7,730 nt of DNA from Flavobacteriaceae bacterium (GTDB lineage: Bacteria; Bacteroidota; Bacteroidia; Flavobacteriales; Flavobacteriaceae), in NCBI GenBank assembly GCA_013042825.1, contig JABDPL010000023.1, forward strand, positions 1-7,730, in the 5' to 3' direction. This document shows, piece by piece, positions 6,204 to 7,730 of this stretch. A program made the position numbers and the translations under genes. The notes under the pieces are model-generated. The model was given only the letters and a program-made list of their open reading frames with translations, made no database searches and had not been told where the DNA came from. Position 1 is the stretch's first letter, and the number at the start of each line of letters is the position of its first letter.

Positions 6204-7078
6204 TGATATTGGTTAAATATTTTCAGTGCTTCATTATAAGCACTCTCAAAGCTCAGCGCATTCAAATTATGGTGTATTTTTTTCGATGTGAAATAACTCA
6301 GTAATTTCTCGGTTGGCATATTCCCGGTCAATTCGTCCTTTGCCATAGGGCAGCCACCAAAGCCCTGAATAGCGCCATCGAAGCGCCGGCATCCGGCATT
6401 GAAAGCTGCATCGACCTTTTCATACCAACTGGAGGGTGTTGTATGTAAATGCGCACCGAACTCGATTTCAGGATATTGCGGAATCAGATTTGAGAACAGG
6501 TAGTCGATAGTCTGAGGCTCTGAACTTCCGATGGTATCACTCAATGATAAGATCTTTATACCCATAGCATATAAGCGTTCGGTCCATTTAGAAACGATCT
6601 CAACACTCCAGGGATCACCGTAGGGATTACCAAACCCCATGGAAAGATAGGTAACTACCTGTTTATCATGTTCTTCGGCAAGCGCGATTATAGCTTTCAG
6701 AATGTCGACCGATTGATCGATCGTCTTGTGGGTATTTCGCATCTGGAAATTTTCAGAAATCGAAAATGGGAAACCCAAATAATCGATGGCCTCGAATCGG
6801 CAGGCATCTTCTGCTCCCCTAACATTGGCAATGATCGCAAGCAATTTACTAGGGGAGGAACTCAGATCCAGACTTTCAAGTACCACGGCGGTATCCGCCA
6901 TTTGAGGGATTGCCCTCGGTGAAACGAAACTTCCGAAATCAATGGTGTCAAAACCCACACGAAGGAGAGCCTGGATATACTGAGCCTTCAACTCCGTAGG
7001 AATGAAATCCCTGATGCCTTGCATAGCATCCCGGGGACATTCAATGATCTTGACATGGTCTTGTTCCCTGGTCTTCAT
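6200..7078 (-). CDS. HMG-CoA lyase family enzyme
   Basis: A TIM-barrel lyase of the DRE-TIM superfamily; 3-hydroxy-3-methylglutaryl-CoA lyases split HMG-CoA into acetyl-CoA and acetoacetate in leucine degradation. The ATG at 7078-7076 gives 292 residues starting MKTREQDHVKIIECPRDAMQ. An upstream TTG at 7099 would add only MLYIYSI and is rejected. Visible motifs: R16-D17 (family catalytic Arg-Asp), SFVSPRAIPQMAD (50-62), SDTIG (180-184), metal-binding H210-L-H212, and the cysteine-loop signature GFGGCPMAKDELTGN with C243 and N253. Two departures from the animal enzyme stand out: the usual PRDGLQ is PRDAMQ, and the position of human Glu72 is D47. The same variant clade occurs in other flavobacteria (from memory). 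The stop codon overlaps that of the receptor (TTAA, 6200-6203). The family call is firm; the exact substrate is likely but not certain. Confidence 0.88.
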   Translation of the reverse strand: MKTREQDHVKIIECPRDAMQGIRDFIPTELKAQYIQALLRVGFDTIDFGSFVSPRAIPQMADTAVVLESLDLSSSPSKLLAIIANVRGAEDACRFEAIDYLGFPFSISENFQMRNTHKTIDQSVDILKAIIALAEEHDKQVVTYLSMGFGNPYGDPWSVEIVSKWTERLYAMGIKILSLSDTIGSSEPQTIDYLFSNLIPQYPEIEFGAHLHTTPSSWYEKVDAAFNAGCRRFDGAIQGFGGCPMAKDELTGNMPTEKLLSYFTSKKIHHNLNALSFESAYNEALKIFNQYH

Positions 7079-7080
7079 TA

Positions 7081-7098
7081 TGCTGTAAATGTACAGCA
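7081..7098. repeat. 7-bp inverted repeat just upstream of the HMG-CoA lyase start
   Basis: TGCTGTA (7081-7087), AATG, TACAGCA (7092-7098) is a perfect inverted repeat that ends 2 nt before the ATG (7078-7076). It contains a weak -7-like octamer on the minus strand, TACATTTA (7093-7086), which matches TAnnTTTG at all but the last base. It may be an operator that overlaps the start region, or an initiation-region hairpin. Confidence 0.45.
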
Positions 7099-7150
7099 AT
7101 TTTTTGTTGTATCATTTCGGTTTTGATGTGCACAACAACCAAAAAAGCGC

Positions 7151-7180
7151 TTCTAATCGTAAGGATTGATTCTAATCGTA
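7151..7180 (+). repeat. 11-bp tandem direct repeat upstream of the spondin gene
   Basis: TTCTAATCGTA occurs twice, at 7151-7161 and 7170-7180, with an 8-nt spacer and 19 bp from start to start, roughly two helical turns. The second copy ends 21 nt before the ATG of the spondin-domain gene. No TAnnTTTG promoter is evident in the gap between the divergent genes, so the repeats may be a binding site for an activator or repressor. Confidence 0.5.
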
Positions 7181-7201
7181 TACTAATACAAAAAACCAAT
7201 C

Positions 7202-7730
7202 ATGAAAAAAACAATATTCTATATTCTGGCCGGCATATTCGTTCTCTGCAATATTCAATTTTTACAGGCACAATCGACTGCGCGATATACAATAACCTTT
7301 ACGAGCACCTGGAATTCAACCGATCACGGAACGCTTCCGGGAACGGCACATTGGTCTGATCTCGTGGGTACGACCCATAATAGCGGTATAAGTTTCTGGA
7401 ATCTTGGCGAACTGGCTTCCCCAGGTATAGAAAATGTAGCTGAGCTTGGAAACAACACGGCTTTCAACTCTGAGGTCAATACAGCGATTTCCGGTGGTAC
7501 GGCCGATCAATGGCTGGAATCGCCATTTAGCCCTTTCGCTGCAATTAGCAGCGCTACCCTGACTAATATGGTTGTTAGTTCAGATTTTCCTTTGTTAACC
7601 CTGGCGTCTATGGTTGCCCCCAGTCCGGATTGGTTTGTAGGGCTAAGTGGTTATTCACTTATTGACGGCAGCAATAATTGGAAAACCAATATGACTCTGG
7701 ATATGTTCGTTTTCGATGCCGGTACAGAGG
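7202..7730 (+). CDS. Secreted Spondin_N-domain protein, truncated at the window edge
   Basis: The ATG opens a frame that runs off the right edge after 176 codons, so the C-terminus is missing. A typical signal peptide is present: MKKTIFYILAGIFVLCNIQFLQA, with predicted cleavage after A23. Residues about 28-176 match the Spondin_N domain: TFTSTWN (32-38), the HNSGISFWNLGELASPGIE region (59-77) and the diagnostic MVAPSPDWFVGLSGYSL stretch (137-153). In animals this C2-like domain occurs in F-spondin extracellular matrix proteins. In bacteria the proteins are secreted or surface-exposed with no established role. Flavobacterial members often carry a C-terminal type IX sorting domain, but that part is not visible here. 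No Shine-Dalgarno sequence; the leader ACAAAAAACCAATC is A-rich. It is divergent from the HMG-CoA lyase gene and preceded by the 11-bp direct repeats. Confidence 0.85.
   Translation, partial: MKKTIFYILAGIFVLCNIQFLQAQSTARYTITFTSTWNSTDHGTLPGTAHWSDLVGTTHNSGISFWNLGELASPGIENVAELGNNTAFNSEVNTAISGGTADQWLESPFSPFAAISSATLTNMVVSSDFPLLTLASMVAPSPDWFVGLSGYSLIDGSNNWKTNMTLDMFVFDAGTE

Noticed and set aside
7079..7099. N-terminal extension of the HMG-CoA lyase gene from TTG at 7099
   Set aside because: The added seven residues lie within the inverted repeat and do not fit the family N-terminus; ATG 7078 is preferred.
7104..7138. TTGTTGT ... ACAACAA inverted repeat with a 21-nt loop, and the nested TGTGCACA palindrome (7127-7134)
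   Set aside because: The long loop and lack of a T-run on the proper side argue against a terminator, and nothing ties it to a promoter; kept only as a note.
7123..7359. Plus-strand 78-codon ORF upstream of and overlapping the spondin gene
   Set aside because: It is out of frame with the Spondin_N domain that begins at 7202 with a good signal peptide, so it is a shadow.
7316..7510. Minus-strand 64-codon ORF inside the spondin gene
   Set aside because: It is antisense to conserved Spondin_N coding sequence with no independent support.

Overview
The window looks like chromosomal DNA of a Flavobacteriia-type member of the Bacteroidota. Three things point there. The protein sequences (guaB, ferritin, HMG-CoA lyase-like, FecA-like receptor) have a flavobacterial flavour. 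There are promoter elements of the Bacteroidota type (TTTG, about 19 nt, TAnnTTTG). Start codons lack Shine-Dalgarno sequences and have A/T-rich leaders instead. No mobile element, CRISPR array, tRNA or rRNA was found, and the gene content is mainly housekeeping plus iron handling and one secreted protein.

Layout from left to right. (1) 1-201 is the 3' end of a plus-strand SRPBCC-fold gene, convergent with guaB. (2) 211-1686, minus: guaB, IMP dehydrogenase, complete. It has a near-consensus promoter and an 8-bp inverted repeat that abuts its start codon. (3) 1769-3040, plus, divergent from guaB: a membrane di-iron hydroxylase of the sterol desaturase family that resembles animal alkylglycerol monooxygenase. 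(4) 3037-3706, minus: a ferritin gene (start corrected to 3706), followed 4 nt downstream by a 51-codon cysteine/lysine-rich small ORF that a length-filtered annotation would miss. (5) 3707-3983: a divergent regulatory region with a -7 element and an overlapping Fur-like inverted repeat for ferritin, and a well-formed promoter for the receptor. (6) 3984-6203, plus: a FecA-like TonB-dependent receptor. (7) 6200-7078, minus: an HMG-CoA lyase-family enzyme (start corrected to 7078) whose stop codon overlaps the receptor's. (8) 7202 to the right edge, plus: the first 176 residues of a secreted Spondin_N-domain protein, preceded by an 11-bp tandem direct repeat.

The functional core is iron. The FecA-like receptor would bring a ferric chelate across the outer membrane. 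The divergent ferritin operon would oxidise and store the iron in the cytoplasm. The small CC-X10-CXXC protein, probably co-transcribed with ferritin, is a candidate partner of unknown function. The other genes serve guanine nucleotide synthesis (guaB), possibly leucine or ketone-body metabolism (HMG-CoA lyase family), lipid oxidation (hydroxylase) and the cell surface (spondin protein), with no evident pathway link between them.

The most novel item is the ferritin-linked small protein. The remaining observations are mostly candidate regulatory sites, read by eye and not tested statistically.
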